A DNA stretch of 64,000 nucleotides from Devosia chinhatensis. Lineage in GTDB: Bacteria > Pseudomonadota > Alphaproteobacteria > Rhizobiales > Devosiaceae. Location: assembly GCF_000969445.1 (NCBI RefSeq), contig NZ_JZEY01000054.1:124001-188000 (forward strand). The letters are read 5' to 3'. Under the pieces are notes generated by a model. That model worked only from the letters and a program-made list of their open reading frames with translations. It was not told the DNA's origin and did not search any database. Numbering within the stretch: position 1 is the first letter of the stretch; every line of letters starts with the position of its first letter. Made by a program: the position numbers and the translations under genes. Below are positions 35,435-45,712 of the stretch, one piece after another.

Positions 35435-36931
35435 ATGAGCAAATTCATTCTGGCCATCGATCAGGGCACGACGTCGAGCCGGGCCATTGTCTTTGATGCC
35501 GAACGCAGGATTGCGGGCGTCGGCCAGAAGGAATTTCCCCAGATCTTTCCCGAGGACGGCTGGGTCGAGCACGACCCGGAGGAAATCTGGGAGAGCGTCG
35601 TCTGGTCGGTGCAGACGGCGATCAAGGAGGCCAAAATCGCGGCCGGAAACATCGCGGCCATCGGCATCACCAACCAGCGCGAAACCGTATTGGTCTGGGA
35701 TCGGGAAACCGGCAAGCCGATTCACAATGCCATTGTCTGGCAGGATCGGCGCACGGCGCCTCTCTGCGCCCGGCTCAAGAAGGACGGGCATGAAGCGCTG
35801 GTGAGCAAAAAAACCGGCCTGCTGCTCGATCCCTATTTCTCCGGCACCAAGGTCAAATGGCTGCTCGACAACGTCAAGGGCGCCCGCCAGCGCGCCGACA
35901 AGGGCGAACTCGCCTTCGGCACGGTCGACAGCTTCCTTATCTGGCGGCTGACCGGTGGCAGGATGCATGTCACCGACGCCACCAATGCGGGCCGCACGCT
36001 GCTCTTCGATATCGGCAAGAACAAGTGGGACGCCAAGCTGTGCGCGCTGCTCGACGTGCCCATGGACATCCTGCCCGAGGTCAAGGATTGCGCCGATGAT
36101 TTCGGCGTCACCGACGCGGCTCTGTTCGGCGCCGAAATTCCCATTCTGGGTGTCGCCGGCGACCAGCATGCGGCCACGATCGGGCAGGCCTGCTTTGCGC
36201 CGGGCATGCTGAAATCCACCTATGGCACCGGCTGCTTTGCCCTGCTCAATACCGGCGCCGACATGGTGCGGTCGAAAAACCGCCTTCTTACCACTATCGC
36301 CTATCGGCTGGACGGCGAGACCATTTATGCGCTCGAGGGCTCGATCTTCATTGCCGGCGCGGCCGTGCAATGGATTCGGGACGGGCTGAAACTGGTCAAG
36401 AATGCCAGCGAAACCGGGCCCCTGGCGCAATCGGCCGACCCGACCCAGCATGTCTATATGGTGCCCGCCTTCGTTGGGCTGGGCGCGCCCTGGTGGGATG
36501 CCGATGCGCGCGGCGCCATCTATGGCCTCACCCGCAATTCGGGGCCTGCCGAGATTGCCCGCGCGGCGCTCGAAGCGGTCTGCTACCAGACGCGCGACCT
36601 TCTCGAAGCCATGCGCAAGGACTGGAAGGGCGGCGGCAAGGACACGGTGCTGCGGGTCGATGGCGGCATGGTGGCTTCCGACTGGACCATGCAGTTTCTC
36701 GCCGACGTGCTCGACGCGCCGGTCGATCGCCCGACAATCCTGGAAACCACCGCCCTGGGCGCGGCCTGGCTGGCGGGCATGAAGGCCGGCGTCTGGCCGG
36801 GAATGGACGAATTTGCGCGAAGCTGGGCCTGCGACCAGCGCTTCGAGCCGCAAATGGACGACAAGACCCGCAAGGCCAAGGTCAGAGGCTGGGACGAGGC
36901 GGTGCGCCGCACGCTGAGCGCGCCAAGCTAG
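35435..36931 (+). CDS. glpK: Glycerol kinase
   Basis: This 498-residue FGGY-family kinase has the phosphate-binding [10 protein letters not shown] near residue 9, then [52 protein letters not shown], and the signature [12 protein letters not shown]. It phosphorylates glycerol with ATP. The start follows TCCGGAGG nine bases upstream. It is the second gene of the glpDK unit. Confidence 0.96.
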   Translation: MSKFILAIDQGTTSSRAIVFDAERRIAGVGQKEFPQIFPEDGWVEHDPEEIWESVVWSVQTAIKEAKIAAGNIAAIGITNQRETVLVWDRETGKPIHNAIVWQDRRTAPLCARLKKDGHEALVSKKTGLLLDPYFSGTKVKWLLDNVKGARQRADKGELAFGTVDSFLIWRLTGGRMHVTDATNAGRTLLFDIGKNKWDAKLCALLDVPMDILPEVKDCADDFGVTDAALFGAEIPILGVAGDQHAATIGQACFAPGMLKSTYGTGCFALLNTGADMVRSKNRLLTTIAYRLDGETIYALEGSIFIAGAAVQWIRDGLKLVKNASETGPLAQSADPTQHVYMVPAFVGLGAPWWDADARGAIYGLTRNSGPAEIARAALEAVCYQTRDLLEAMRKDWKGGGKDTVLRVDGGMVASDWTMQFLADVLDAPVDRPTILETTALGAAWLAGMKAGVWPGMDEFARSWACDQRFEPQMDDKTRKAKVRGWDEAVRRTLSAPS

Positions 36932-36938
36932 CCGGGCC

Positions 36939-37763
36939 CTAGTCGCCGTTACCGGTCTCTACGTCCGGCACGGCGTCGTCGTCAGCCGGCGCGGCTGTGA
37001 TTGTGGGATTATCCCGCATGAAGGCGGTCACCTCGGCGTCGAGCGCCACGAGGAAGCCGCTGATACGGGTGCCATTGCTGCCGAAGTCGAGCGGGGCGCC
37101 GATCGAAGCCGAGCGCATGTCCACCTGGCCGCCAGCGCCGGCCGGTCGGACCCGCAGCACCACTTCCTCCGGCCAGCCGGTCCAGGTGACGATGCGGGCA
37201 TTGATCCGGCCTTCTGCGGTCACGTCAGCCGGTTCGCTGCGCAGGCGCATGTCCCAGTCATTGGCCTCGGCCAGGCGATTGACGAGGCCGAAGAGCTGAA
37301 CGACGTCCAGGGGATAGGTGCGGGTTTCGGCATTGGGGAAAACGTTCTGCTGTTCGGCCGCCGTCGCGACGCGCGGCGCGGCCATGGCCGCAGTGTCCGG
37401 CTCGAACAGCAGGGGCAGCTCGCTGCGCGGGGCGGTGGCAATATCGGTTATCGCCGGATAGCGCAGGGCCAGCGCACCATACCAGCCAAAGGGCGCCAGG
37501 CAGAAAAGCCCCAGCACCAGCCCACCGATGGCCCGGCCCCAGCCCTGGTCGCCGCTGAACCACAGGCGCACAAGCGCGAGAAGCGCCAGAAGCACCGCGA
37601 GCGCTGCCACCGCAGCGGCAAAGACGATGAGCACCAGGAAGAGGCCACTGTCGATATAGCGCTCGCGATGCATCAGCACCGGCAGGACAAGGAGCGGCAC
37701 CGCGATGCTGCCCAGTCGCCGGGCCCAGATGGCCGCCTTCGATGTTCTGATCTTGATCCGCAA
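36939..37763 (-). CDS. DUF1499 membrane protein
   Basis: This 274-residue protein has three N-terminal membrane segments (about 14-32, 38-68 and 75-98) and a periplasmic DUF1499 domain of about 150 residues (RTYPLDVVQLFGLVNRLAEANDW region; later DMRSASIGAPLDFGSNGTRI). The function of DUF1499 is unknown. It stands alone, convergent with glpK at eight bases. Confidence 0.8.
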   Translation of the reverse strand: MRIKIRTSKAAIWARRLGSIAVPLLVLPVLMHRERYIDSGLFLVLIVFAAAVAALAVLLALLALVRLWFSGDQGWGRAIGGLVLGLFCLAPFGWYGALALRYPAITDIATAPRSELPLLFEPDTAAMAAPRVATAAEQQNVFPNAETRTYPLDVVQLFGLVNRLAEANDWDMRLRSEPADVTAEGRINARIVTWTGWPEEVVLRVRPAGAGGQVDMRSASIGAPLDFGSNGTRISGFLVALDAEVTAFMRDNPTITAAPADDDAVPDVETGNGD

Positions 37764-37888
37764 GGACGCACTATTCCCGTTTGCGTGACCAATTTAAGCC
37801 AAAGGTCTTTGAATTGTTTGAACGCGCGATGATGACAACGCGGTCATCTCCACAAGGTTCGGACCGGTGTAAAACCTTCTGTATGCGA

Positions 37889-38521
37889 TCAGGGATAAAG
37901 CCGTTGGCTTGACCAGGGGGTCTCGATATTCGGACGCGAGAACCGCACCCGGTCATGGAGGCGGAATTCGCCGTCTTTCCAGAATTCGATGCTGGTGGGC
38001 AGGATGCGAAAGCCCGACCAATGCGCGGGCCGCTGCATGTCGCCATCACCCACCATGGCGGTGAGCGTTGTTACCTCGTCCATCATCTGCTGCCGGCTGG
38101 GCAGGGGGCGCGACTGCCTCGAGGTGGCCGAGGCGATGCGGCTGCCGCGGGCGCGAGAAGCAAAATAGGCGTCGGCCTCTTCCGGCGTTACCTCTTCCAC
38201 CGGCCCGCGCATGCGCACCTGGCGGCGCAGGCTCTTCCAGTGCATGACCATGGCCGCCTGGGGATTGGCGAGCAATTGGCGCCCCTTGGCGCTCTCGAAA
38301 TTGGTGAAGAAGCAGAAGCCGCGCGCGTTGCGCCGATTGAGCAGCACCATGCGCACGTCGGGCAGGCCATCCGCATCGGCCGTCGCCAGCGCCATGGCGT
38401 GGGGATCGTTGGGCTCGCTTTCCTGGGCAAGGGCGAACCATTCCTCGAACACGGCGAAGGGATCGAGGTCGGTGCGGTCGCTATCATCGAAAAGGCGCTC
38501 GGTCAGGGTCTGCAGCATCAT
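37889..38521 (-). CDS. pdxH: Pyridoxamine 5'-phosphate oxidase family protein
   Basis: This 210-residue FMN enzyme of vitamin B6 synthesis and salvage has DPFAVFEEWFALAQESEPNDPHAMALATADADGLPDVRMVLL at the start, which is the family hallmark region, then GFCFFTNFESAKGRQL, HWKSLRRQVRMRG, YFASRARGSRI and EFWKDGEFRLHDR. It oxidises pyridoxamine or pyridoxine 5'-phosphate to PLP. The start is preceded by GAGGG. It is divergent from the DnaJ-like gene. Confidence 0.92.
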   Translation of the reverse strand: MMLQTLTERLFDDSDRTDLDPFAVFEEWFALAQESEPNDPHAMALATADADGLPDVRMVLLNRRNARGFCFFTNFESAKGRQLLANPQAAMVMHWKSLRRQVRMRGPVEEVTPEEADAYFASRARGSRIASATSRQSRPLPSRQQMMDEVTTLTAMVGDGDMQRPAHWSGFRILPTSIEFWKDGEFRLHDRVRFSRPNIETPWSSQRLYP

Positions 38522-38604
38522 GAATTTCCCTCATTTTGCCCAGCCTCGAAACTGGACAAGCCCATGGGGCGTGGCCATATAGGACCCAGATCACGAGGCG
38601 GACA

Positions 38605-39588
38605 ATGCCTCAACACAAAGATTGGACCCAAATGCGCGATCCTTACACCGTACTCGGGGTGTCGCGGTCCGCAAGCGAGAAGGACATCAAGTCCGCCTAT
38701 CGCAAGCTGGCCAAGAAATATCACCCCGACCAGAACCCCGACGACCCCTCGGCCCACGGCAAATTTGCCGAGGCGACCCATGCCTATGACCTGCTCAACG
38801 ACAAGGACAAGCGGACCCAGTTTGACCGCGGCGAAATCGACGCCGACGGCAATCCGCGCTTTGCCGGCTTCGGCAATGGCGGCTTCGGAGGCGGAGCGCG
38901 CGGGGCGAGGCCGGGCGCTGGCGCGGGCGGCGGCTTTTCCGCCGAGGACATCCTCAAGGAATTCATGAGCGGCTTTGGCGGCCAGCCGCGCGGTGGCGCG
39001 CGCCAGGGTGCCGGCGGGGCGCAATGGGACCCGTTTGGCGGAGCCGGAGCGGCCGGGGCCGGAGCCGGCGCGCGCATGGGCAAGGGCGACGACGTGGTCG
39101 TCAATATCGCCATCTCCCTCGAGGATGCGCACAAGGCCGCGTCGGTGCCCGTGCGCATGCCCAACGGCAAGGTGCTCAACGTCAAGCTGCCCGAAAAGGT
39201 CGAGGAAGGCCAGCAGATCCGGCTCAAGGGTCAGGGCTCGCAAAGTCCGATGGGCGAGCCGGGCGATGCGCTGGTCACGGTGAAATTCGAGAAATCGAAA
39301 ACCTTCCGCCGGGACGGGCAGGACGTGCGCACCGATGTGCCGGTAACGCTCTATGAGGCCGTGCTCGGGGCCAAGGTGCGGGTGCCGACGCTCGACGGCT
39401 CGGTGGAGCTCAACCTGCCGCCCGGCGTCGATACGTCCAAGGCGCTCCGCCTCAAGGGCAAGGGGCTATACGGCGAGGGCGATCTCTACGTGAATATCCG
39501 CGTCGTCTTGCCGCCCGGTGGCGATGCCGACCTCGAAGCCCTGGCCCGCTTCATGCGCGACCAGAAGCCGTACAAGGTCAGGGACTAG
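38605..39588 (+). CDS. DnaJ-like co-chaperone without zinc finger (CbpA type)
   Basis: This 327-residue protein has a J domain with HPD at 40-42, a Gly-rich linker (about 80-170) and a substrate-binding C-terminal domain. No CxxCxGxG zinc repeats are present, as in CbpA. It would stimulate DnaK ATP hydrolysis. I started at MPQHKDWTQM because GAGG lies six bases upstream; the ATG nine codons later has no ribosome site. Confidence 0.9.
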   Translation: MPQHKDWTQMRDPYTVLGVSRSASEKDIKSAYRKLAKKYHPDQNPDDPSAHGKFAEATHAYDLLNDKDKRTQFDRGEIDADGNPRFAGFGNGGFGGGARGARPGAGAGGGFSAEDILKEFMSGFGGQPRGGARQGAGGAQWDPFGGAGAAGAGAGARMGKGDDVVVNIAISLEDAHKAASVPVRMPNGKVLNVKLPEKVEEGQQIRLKGQGSQSPMGEPGDALVTVKFEKSKTFRRDGQDVRTDVPVTLYEAVLGAKVRVPTLDGSVELNLPPGVDTSKALRLKGKGLYGEGDLYVNIRVVLPPGGDADLEALARFMRDQKPYKVRD

Positions 39589-40538
39589 GGCGAAGAGGCC
39601 TCGCCACGCGGTGCCGCGGCGCGCCGGAGGCGGTCGTTGATCGCTTCCCCCAGCCCCGTTTCGGGGATCGGGGCCACGGCGATCGTGCCTGCGCCGGAGG
39701 CATCGAGCTCGTGCAGCATGGCAAAGAGGTTGCGCGCCGCTTCGCGCAGGTCGCCCTGCTCGGAGAGATTGCGCATGGTTCCGGCAAAGGCCGGCGCGGG
39801 CCCGAAGGCGAGATAGGCCTCGCCCGGCTCGGGGCGCGTGTCGAGGCGCATGCGGGCATTGGGCGCGTAATGGCTGAGCAGCATGCCCGGCGCCGAAATC
39901 GCTGCGCCGTCCCGCACCTGCTCGACGCTTCGCCCCGTCGCCGCCTCGATGTCCGCACGCGCCAGGGCGCCCGCACGCAGTTGGATCAACCTGTCCCCAT
40001 CCACCGCCAGGATGGTGGATTCGACGCCCGACTGGCAGGGACCGCCATCGAGTACCGGCACGGCATCGCCGAAGCCCAGACGCACCTGCGCCGCGCTGGT
40101 GGGCGACAGCCTGCCCGAAGGATTGGCCGAAGGCGCCGCCAATGGGCGACCGGCGGCGCGCAGCAGCTCGAGAGCCACGGCATGGTCCGGCACGCGCAGC
40201 GCCACGCTGTCGAGACCGGCCGTGGCGACGTCCGCCAGGCCATGGCCGGGCCGCAAGGGCACCACGATGCTGAGCGGGCCGGGCCAGAAGATTTCGGCCA
40301 GCTGTCGCGCGAGAGGGGAAAACTGGCCATAGCGTTCGGCCATGGCGAGATCGGCGCAATGGATGATGAGCGGATTGAAGCGCGGCCGGCCCTTGGTCTG
40401 GTAGATCGAAAGCACCGCATCGACATTGGTCGCATCCGCACCCAGCCCATAAACGGTCTCGGTGGGGAAGGCCACGAGCTCGCCCGCCTTCAGCCGGGCG
40501 GCGGCATCCTCGATTTCCGTTTGCAACGAAGGGGTCAT
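39585..40538 (-). CDS. L-threonylcarbamoyladenylate synthase (Sua5 type)
   Basis: This 317-residue protein has the YrdC fold at the N-terminus (FPTETVYGLGADATN, KGRPRFNPLIIH, FWPGPLSIV, LAAPSANPSGRLSPT) and the C-terminal Sua5 domain (SAPGMLLSHYAPNARM). It makes the threonylcarbamoyl-AMP used for t6A in tRNA. The ATG at 40538 fits the family start. It overlaps the convergent DnaJ-like gene by four bases. Confidence 0.93.
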   Translation of the reverse strand: MTPSLQTEIEDAAARLKAGELVAFPTETVYGLGADATNVDAVLSIYQTKGRPRFNPLIIHCADLAMAERYGQFSPLARQLAEIFWPGPLSIVVPLRPGHGLADVATAGLDSVALRVPDHAVALELLRAAGRPLAAPSANPSGRLSPTSAAQVRLGFGDAVPVLDGGPCQSGVESTILAVDGDRLIQLRAGALARADIEAATGRSVEQVRDGAAISAPGMLLSHYAPNARMRLDTRPEPGEAYLAFGPAPAFAGTMRNLSEQGDLREAARNLFAMLHELDASGAGTIAVAPIPETGLGEAINDRLRRAAAPRGEASSP

Positions 40539-40599
40539 GAGCGGTGTTTGACAACAGGTCCGAGCCGCGTCAAGACGGTCGGGAACGCGGAGAGCCCCT

Positions 40600-41526
40600 T
40601 TGACGACGCTTCTGGTCAGCCAGCCCAATTTTGCCGACCACCTGACCCCGCCCGGTCACCCCGAGCGCGCCGACCGCATCCGGGCGGTGGATGATGTCCT
40701 GGCCACCTCACAATTCGATGGCCTCTTGCGGCGCGAGGCACCCTATGGGGATATCCTGCTGGCCGAACTGGTGCACGATGCGCATTATCTGCCGCAGATG
40801 CGCCACATCCGCCCTGCCGAGGGCATGGCCCAGATCGACAGCGATACATTCATTTCCGGCAAGTCGCTCGACGTTGTGGCGACGGGCCTGGGCGGGGCGC
40901 TGGCCGCGCTCGACGCCGTGCTCCTGGGGGAGGCCGACAATGCCTTCTGCGCCATCCGCCCGCCCGGCCACCATGCCGAAATCGCCAGGCCCATGGGCTT
41001 TTGCCTCATCAATACCGTGGCCGTCACCGCGCGAGAAGCGCAGCGCAAATATGGCGCCGACCGCGTCGCGATCGTCGATTTCGACGTGCATCACGGCAAT
41101 GGTACGCAGGATATCTTCAAGGACGATGCCAGCGTCTTTTATGCCTCGAGCCACCAGATGCCGCTCTTTCCCGGCACCGGTCACCCCGACGAGACAGGGC
41201 TGGGCAATATCGTCAACGCCCCGCTTCGCGACGGGTCTGGACGCGAGGCCATGCGCGAGGCCTATCTCGACCGCATCCTGCCGGCGCTGGACAATTTTGC
41301 CCCTGACCTGATGCTGATCTCGGCCGGCTTCGACGCCCATCGCCTCGATCCGCTGGCGGGCCTCGAATGGGAAGACGAGGACTTCGCCTGGGTGACGGGC
41401 AAGCTGATGGACATAGCGGGTCGGCGCTGCGGCAACCGCATTGTTTCCCTGCTCGAAGGTGGCTATGACCTCAAGGGCCTTTCGGGCGGCGTCGCGCATC
41501 ACGTGACCACGCTGCTCAAGGGATAG
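40600..41526 (+). CDS. Histone deacetylase-family (acetoin/acetylpolyamine) amidohydrolase
   Basis: This 308-residue zinc deacetylase has [11 protein letters not shown], the RPPGHHAE active-site loop, [15 protein letters not shown] metal ligands and [13 protein letters not shown]. It starts at TTG 40600 behind GGAGAG; no ATG fits. Bacterial members deacetylate polyamines, acetoin-related or unknown small molecules. xseB follows 28 bases later, an arrangement common in Alphaproteobacteria. Confidence 0.91.
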   Translation: MTTLLVSQPNFADHLTPPGHPERADRIRAVDDVLATSQFDGLLRREAPYGDILLAELVHDAHYLPQMRHIRPAEGMAQIDSDTFISGKSLDVVATGLGGALAALDAVLLGEADNAFCAIRPPGHHAEIARPMGFCLINTVAVTAREAQRKYGADRVAIVDFDVHHGNGTQDIFKDDASVFYASSHQMPLFPGTGHPDETGLGNIVNAPLRDGSGREAMREAYLDRILPALDNFAPDLMLISAGFDAHRLDPLAGLEWEDEDFAWVTGKLMDIAGRRCGNRIVSLLEGGYDLKGLSGGVAHHVTTLLKG

Positions 41527-41554
41527 GACGAGCCTCAACCGCGCGGAGCAAGCA

Positions 41555-41800
41555 ATGGCCGATAATGACGACGTGAAATCGCTGAGCTTCGAGGCGGCGC
41601 TGGAACAGCTCGAGCAGATCGTGCAGAAGCTCGAAAGCGGCCGCGCACCGCTGGCCGAGTCGATCGCCATCTATGAGCGCGGCGAGGCGCTCAAGGCGCA
41701 TTGCGAAACCCTGCTCAAGACCGCGGAAGCCCGCATAGAGAAAATCACGCTGAGCCGCGAAGGCAAGGCCGTTGGCACCGAGCCGCTCGACGCCAACTGA
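41555..41800 (+). CDS. xseB: Exodeoxyribonuclease VII small subunit
   Basis: This is an 81-residue helical protein with [42 protein letters not shown] and AEARIEKI, the XseB signature. It binds the large subunit XseA, which is not in the window. It lies behind the deacetylase gene, as in related genomes. Confidence 0.94.
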   Translation: MADNDDVKSLSFEAALEQLEQIVQKLESGRAPLAESIAIYERGEALKAHCETLLKTAEARIEKITLSREGKAVGTEPLDAN

Positions 41801-41873
41801 GCCGGCGCGGCAATCTGCCTGTTGCCTGTCTCGCCGAGCCGGTGCATCAGACACCAGTTCTTGGATCATCCTC

Positions 41874-41896
41874 ATCACCGGGCTTGTTCCCGTGAT
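41874..41896. repeat. Intergenic palindrome
   Basis: ATCACCGGG, loop, CCCGTGAT forms an 8-base stem with one bulge in the 184-base gap between xseB and the SCO1 gene. The wording CACCGGGCTTGTTCCCGTGA is of a short palindrome type scattered in alphaproteobacterial intergenic DNA. Only one copy is in this window. Confidence 0.35.
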
Positions 41897-41984
41897 CCCT
41901 CTCGCAGCGTCCGCCATTGCCCCGCAAGCCGGGTCAGGACGGCCGATATGGAGGAGGAGGAGCAAACATGAAGGCCGTCACACC

Positions 41985-42581
41985 ATGACCAACAAGGCAT
42001 TGCGCAATTTCCGGATCGTGCTTTGGGTCCTCGTGGCCGTGGCAGCCATCGGCGCTACCGCGCTCTACATGTTCCAGCCGCCCCAGCGCCCGCTTGGGGT
42101 GACCGGGCAGAATTTCGCCCTGGCCTCCACCAAGGGCGGCACCTTTACCCAGAACGACCTGCGGGGCACCCCGAGCCTGATCTTTTTCGGCTTCACCTTC
42201 TGCCCGGACGTCTGCCCGACGACACTGGCCGAAACCACGGCCTGGCGCGCCCAGCTGGGCCTTGACGAAGATGACCTGCGCATCATCTTCGTGACCGTGG
42301 ACCCCGAGCGTGACACCCCCGAAATGGTCAAGGCCTATGTCGAGGGTTTCGATCCCACGATCATCGGCCTCGTGGGTGACCAGGCCCAGACCGATGCCGC
42401 CAAGGCCGCTTTCGGTGTGTTTTCCGAAAAAAGCGGCGATGTCGACAGCGACTTCTATCTGGTCAATCACACCGCGCTGACCTTCCTCATCAACGAGGAC
42501 GGGACGTTCCAGGGCACCATTGCCTATGAAGAGGCCAGCGATACCGCGCTCGCCAAGATCGAGCGGCTGGTCAAGGGGTGA
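41985..42581 (+). CDS. SCO1/SenC copper chaperone
   Basis: This 198-residue thioredoxin-fold protein is anchored by one N-terminal helix (about 10-30) and faces the periplasm. The copper ligands are C73 and C77 (FCPDVCP) and H162 (YLVNHTA). It delivers copper to the CuA site of cytochrome c oxidase. Its stop overlaps the GTG start of tlyA by four bases. Confidence 0.94.
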   Translation: MTNKALRNFRIVLWVLVAVAAIGATALYMFQPPQRPLGVTGQNFALASTKGGTFTQNDLRGTPSLIFFGFTFCPDVCPTTLAETTAWRAQLGLDEDDLRIIFVTVDPERDTPEMVKAYVEGFDPTIIGLVGDQAQTDAAKAAFGVFSEKSGDVDSDFYLVNHTALTFLINEDGTFQGTIAYEEASDTALAKIERLVKG

Positions 42582-43336
42582 GCCGCATCCGGCTCGACCT
42601 GATGCTGGAGCAGCGCGGCCTCATGCCCAGCCGCGCCCGCGCCCGGGACGCCATCCTGCGCGGCACCGTGCGCGTCAATGGCGAGCTGGCCAAAAAGCCC
42701 AACCAGATGGTTGGTGCCCAGGATGCGCTCGTGGTCGACGATCCCGCCTCGGGCTATGTGTCGCGCGCCGCGCTCAAGCTGATTGCCGGGCTCGATGCCG
42801 GGGCAGTGGACCCCGCCGGAAAGGTCTGCCTCGATATTGGCGCCTCGACGGGCGGCTTCACCCAGGTCCTGCTCGAACGCGGCGCGGCCAAGGTCTATGC
42901 CGTCGATGTGGGGCATGACCAATTGCATGCCGATCTGCGCGCCGATCCGCGCGTGGTCAGCCTCGAGGGCCACAATGCCCGGGACCTGGACCGCGACAGC
43001 ATCGCCGAACCGGTCGACCTGCTGGTTTCCGATGTGAGCTTCGTTTCGGTCACCAAGGTTCTCTCGGCTCCCCTTGCCCTGTGTCACGAACGGGCCGAGG
43101 CCGTCATCCTCTTCAAGCCGCAATTCGAGGTGGGCCGCGACTTTATCGGCAAAGGCGGCATCGTTACCGACCGGGACGCGAGCGCCCGGGCACTGGCGGC
43201 GGTCGTCAGCTTCGTGGAAGGCACAGGGTTTGCCCTGCGAGCCAAGGTCGTCTCGCCGATTGCCGGCGGCGATGGGAATGTTGAAACGGCGCTGGTGTTC
43301 CAGCGTTCGGCCCTTGCCTCCGAGGTCGGGACCTAG
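42578..43336 (+). CDS. tlyA: TlyA-family RNA methyltransferase (S4 plus FtsJ domains)
   Basis: This 252-residue protein has an N-terminal S4 RNA-binding domain (RLDLMLEQRGLMPSRARARD to about 65) and an FtsJ-type methyltransferase domain with SAM-binding DIGASTGGFTQVLLERGA and the later LFKPQFEVGR. TlyA methylates 2'-O positions of rRNA in some bacteria; elsewhere the role is less clear. The GTG start lies inside the SCO1 stop, so the two are coupled. It overlaps the convergent ABC gene by four bases. Confidence 0.9.
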   Translation: MSRIRLDLMLEQRGLMPSRARARDAILRGTVRVNGELAKKPNQMVGAQDALVVDDPASGYVSRAALKLIAGLDAGAVDPAGKVCLDIGASTGGFTQVLLERGAAKVYAVDVGHDQLHADLRADPRVVSLEGHNARDLDRDSIAEPVDLLVSDVSFVSVTKVLSAPLALCHERAEAVILFKPQFEVGRDFIGKGGIVTDRDASARALAAVVSFVEGTGFALRAKVVSPIAGGDGNVETALVFQRSALASEVGT

Positions 43337-44877
43337 GCGATATCGGGCAGCCGTGCCGCCAGCAGCGCTTGGGTCAGCTTATGCTGCGGCGCAGCGAAAA
43401 GGGCATCGGGCGTGCCTTCCTCCACGATCTCGCCGGCGTCCATCACCAGCACCCGGTCGGCCATGGCGGCGACCATGTCGAGATCATGGCTGATGATCAG
43501 GAAGGTGAGGCCATGCTCGGCCTGGAGGCGCGCCAGCAGCGTCAGGATATCGCCGCGGACCGACACATCGAGCGCCGAGACCGGTTCGTCCAGCACCACC
43601 AGGCGCGGCCGGGTTACCATGGCGCGGGCAATGGCAAGACGTTGGCGCTGCCCGCCCGAAAAGGCATGCGGATAGCGCGACAGCATGGCCGGTTCGAGCC
43701 CCACTGCGGTAATTGCCTCTTCGAGGCGCGCCCGGCGCTCTGACGGGGTCAGCGCTCCCACAAGATGCAGGGGCTCGGCGAGGGACTGCCCGATGGTCAT
43801 GCGCGGATCGAAGCTGCTGAACGGGTCCTGGAACACCAGCGAGATCCCGGCCCGCAGGCGAGGCGGCAGGTCGCGTCCCCTGTAGGCATGGCCATCGAAA
43901 TCCATCGCGCCGTCGCTGACGCTGTCGAGGCCGACGATCAGGCGCGCCAGGGTGGATTTCCCGCACCCCGATGGGCCCACCAGCGCCACGCTTTCCCCCT
44001 GGGCCAAGGTGAGACTGACGCCATTGACCGCCCGCAGGCTGGACTGACGCCACGGCAGGAAACCGCCCTGCCGGTAGTCGCGACTGACCCGATCGAGCAC
44101 CAGGAGCGGCGGGCCCTCCTTTCTGGGCACGCGGCGTCGATCGAGGCGGCTGGCGGCGACGAGACTGCGGGCATAGTCGGTCTGCGGCGCCATGAGGAGT
44201 GCGGAAGCGGGGCCGGCTTCCACCAGCCTGCCGGCGCGCATCACCCCAATATGGGTACAGAGCGCCGCCACCGCGCGCATGTCATGACTGATGAACAGTA
44301 ATGTCATGCCCCGCCGGGTGCAGATGTCGGCGATCAGGTCGAGCACCATGCGCTGGGTGATCGCGTCGAGCGCCGAGGTCGGCTCGTCGGCAATCATCAG
44401 GTCGGGTGCGCTGGCCAGCGCCATGGCGATCATCGCCCTCTGCCGCTGTCCGCCGGACAATTGGTGGGGAAAGCGCGCGCCATGTTCGGGCGAAAGGCCC
44501 ACTTCTGCCAGCAGCGCGCCGAGATCGGCCTTGCTCTCTGCAATATCGGCGGCTTCGGTAATCTGGTCGCCGATGCGCATCAATGGGTTCAGCGCCGTCA
44601 TCGGTTCCTGGAACACCATGCCGAAATGCCGGCCCCGCAGCGCCGCCATCGCCTTGTCGTCCGCCGGCAGGGGCGTGCCGGCGAACCGGATCGTGCCGGT
44701 GCTGCTGGCGTCATCCGGCAGGAGCCCTGCCAGCGCCAGGGCCGTCAGCGACTTGCCCGAACCGCTCTCCCCGATCAACCCGAAGCGGTCGCCCTTTTCG
44801 ATTCGCAGCGACAGGTCTGAAACGACGTCGTGCGCCTCGAACCTGATGCTGAGCCCATCGATCTCAACCAGTGCCAT
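43333..44877 (-). CDS. Dipeptide-type ABC transporter ATPase, DppD-DppF fusion
   Basis: This 514-residue protein has two complete ATPase domains: the first with Walker A GESGSGKS near residue 36 and signature LSGGQRQR, the second with GPSGCGKS near residue 290 and FSGGQRQRLAIARAM. The two halves correspond to DppD and DppF, joined by a short linker. It powers import of peptides, nickel or related solutes through the permeases encoded upstream. It overlaps the permease gene by 14 bases. Confidence 0.93.
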   Translation of the reverse strand: MALVEIDGLSIRFEAHDVVSDLSLRIEKGDRFGLIGESGSGKSLTALALAGLLPDDASSTGTIRFAGTPLPADDKAMAALRGRHFGMVFQEPMTALNPLMRIGDQITEAADIAESKADLGALLAEVGLSPEHGARFPHQLSGGQRQRAMIAMALASAPDLMIADEPTSALDAITQRMVLDLIADICTRRGMTLLFISHDMRAVAALCTHIGVMRAGRLVEAGPASALLMAPQTDYARSLVAASRLDRRRVPRKEGPPLLVLDRVSRDYRQGGFLPWRQSSLRAVNGVSLTLAQGESVALVGPSGCGKSTLARLIVGLDSVSDGAMDFDGHAYRGRDLPPRLRAGISLVFQDPFSSFDPRMTIGQSLAEPLHLVGALTPSERRARLEEAITAVGLEPAMLSRYPHAFSGGQRQRLAIARAMVTRPRLVVLDEPVSALDVSVRGDILTLLARLQAEHGLTFLIISHDLDMVAAMADRVLVMDAGEIVEEGTPDALFAAPQHKLTQALLAARLPDIA

Positions 44878-45712
44878 GGCGGAGCCCCTCCCGGCGCAGG
44901 CGCGGGTCCATGGCATCGCGCAGCCCGTCACCGGCCAGGTTGAGCGCGATGACGATGACGACGATGGTGAGCCCCGGAACGATGCCGAGCCAGGGATGAA
45001 TGAGAAAAAGGCTCTGGGAATCGCGCAGCATGAGGCCAAGGCTGGTGGCGGGAGCCTGCGTGCCGAGGCCGATATAGGAAAGCCCGGCTTCCGAGAGAAT
45101 GCCCAGTGACAGCTGGATGGTGGCCTGAACGATGACGAGGCTGGAGATATTGGGGAGCAGGTGCCGCGCGGCGATAGCGGTGTTCCCCAGGCCGGCAAGA
45201 CGTCCCGCCGCGACATAATCCTGGCTGGCGATGGCCAGCGCCCCGCCCCGCGCCACCCGTGCAAAGACAGGAATGTTGAAAATCCCGATGGCAAGGATGG
45301 CGTTGATTTCGCCCGGTCCGGCCAGGGTGGCGATCAGGATGGCGATGACCACCGAGGGAAAGGCGAAGGTGACGTCCGAAATGCGCAGGACCAGCCATTC
45401 CACAGCTCCGCCCCAGGCCGCTGCCGCAAGGCCCATCGGCACGCCGATCCCCATGCCGATGACCAGCGCCGAGGCCGCAACGAGAAAGCTGGTCAGCGTG
45501 CCGCTCATCACCAGCGAGGTCATGTCGCGCCCCAGATGGTCGGTGCCCAGCCAATGCGCGGGCGAGGGGCCAAGAAAACGCCGCGCGATCGAAATCTGCT
45601 CGATGGGGTAGGGCGTCCAGACGAGCGAGAGCAGGCCGATAAATGCAAATAGTAGCGCTGCGCCGAGGCCGATGACCAGGCTGGGATGGCGGAGAAACCG
45701 GCGCAGGTTCAT
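44864..45712 (-). CDS. Dipeptide-type ABC permease, DppC-like
   Basis: This 282-residue protein has an N-terminal anchor helix, then HWLGTDHLGRDM (a DppC hallmark) and five further membrane segments. The EAA-type coupling loop ARVARGGALAIASQDYVAAGRLAG contacts the ATPase. Its ATG overlaps the DppB-like stop by four bases. Confidence 0.93.
   Translation of the reverse strand: MNLRRFLRHPSLVIGLGAALLFAFIGLLSLVWTPYPIEQISIARRFLGPSPAHWLGTDHLGRDMTSLVMSGTLTSFLVAASALVIGMGIGVPMGLAAAAWGGAVEWLVLRISDVTFAFPSVVIAILIATLAGPGEINAILAIGIFNIPVFARVARGGALAIASQDYVAAGRLAGLGNTAIAARHLLPNISSLVIVQATIQLSLGILSEAGLSYIGLGTQAPATSLGLMLRDSQSLFLIHPWLGIVPGLTIVVIVIALNLAGDGLRDAMDPRLRREGLRHGTG

Noticed and set aside
33629..36853. 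1074-codon minus-strand frame
   Set aside because: It lies opposite glpD and glpK, both unmistakable. Long antisense frames are expected in GC-rich DNA.
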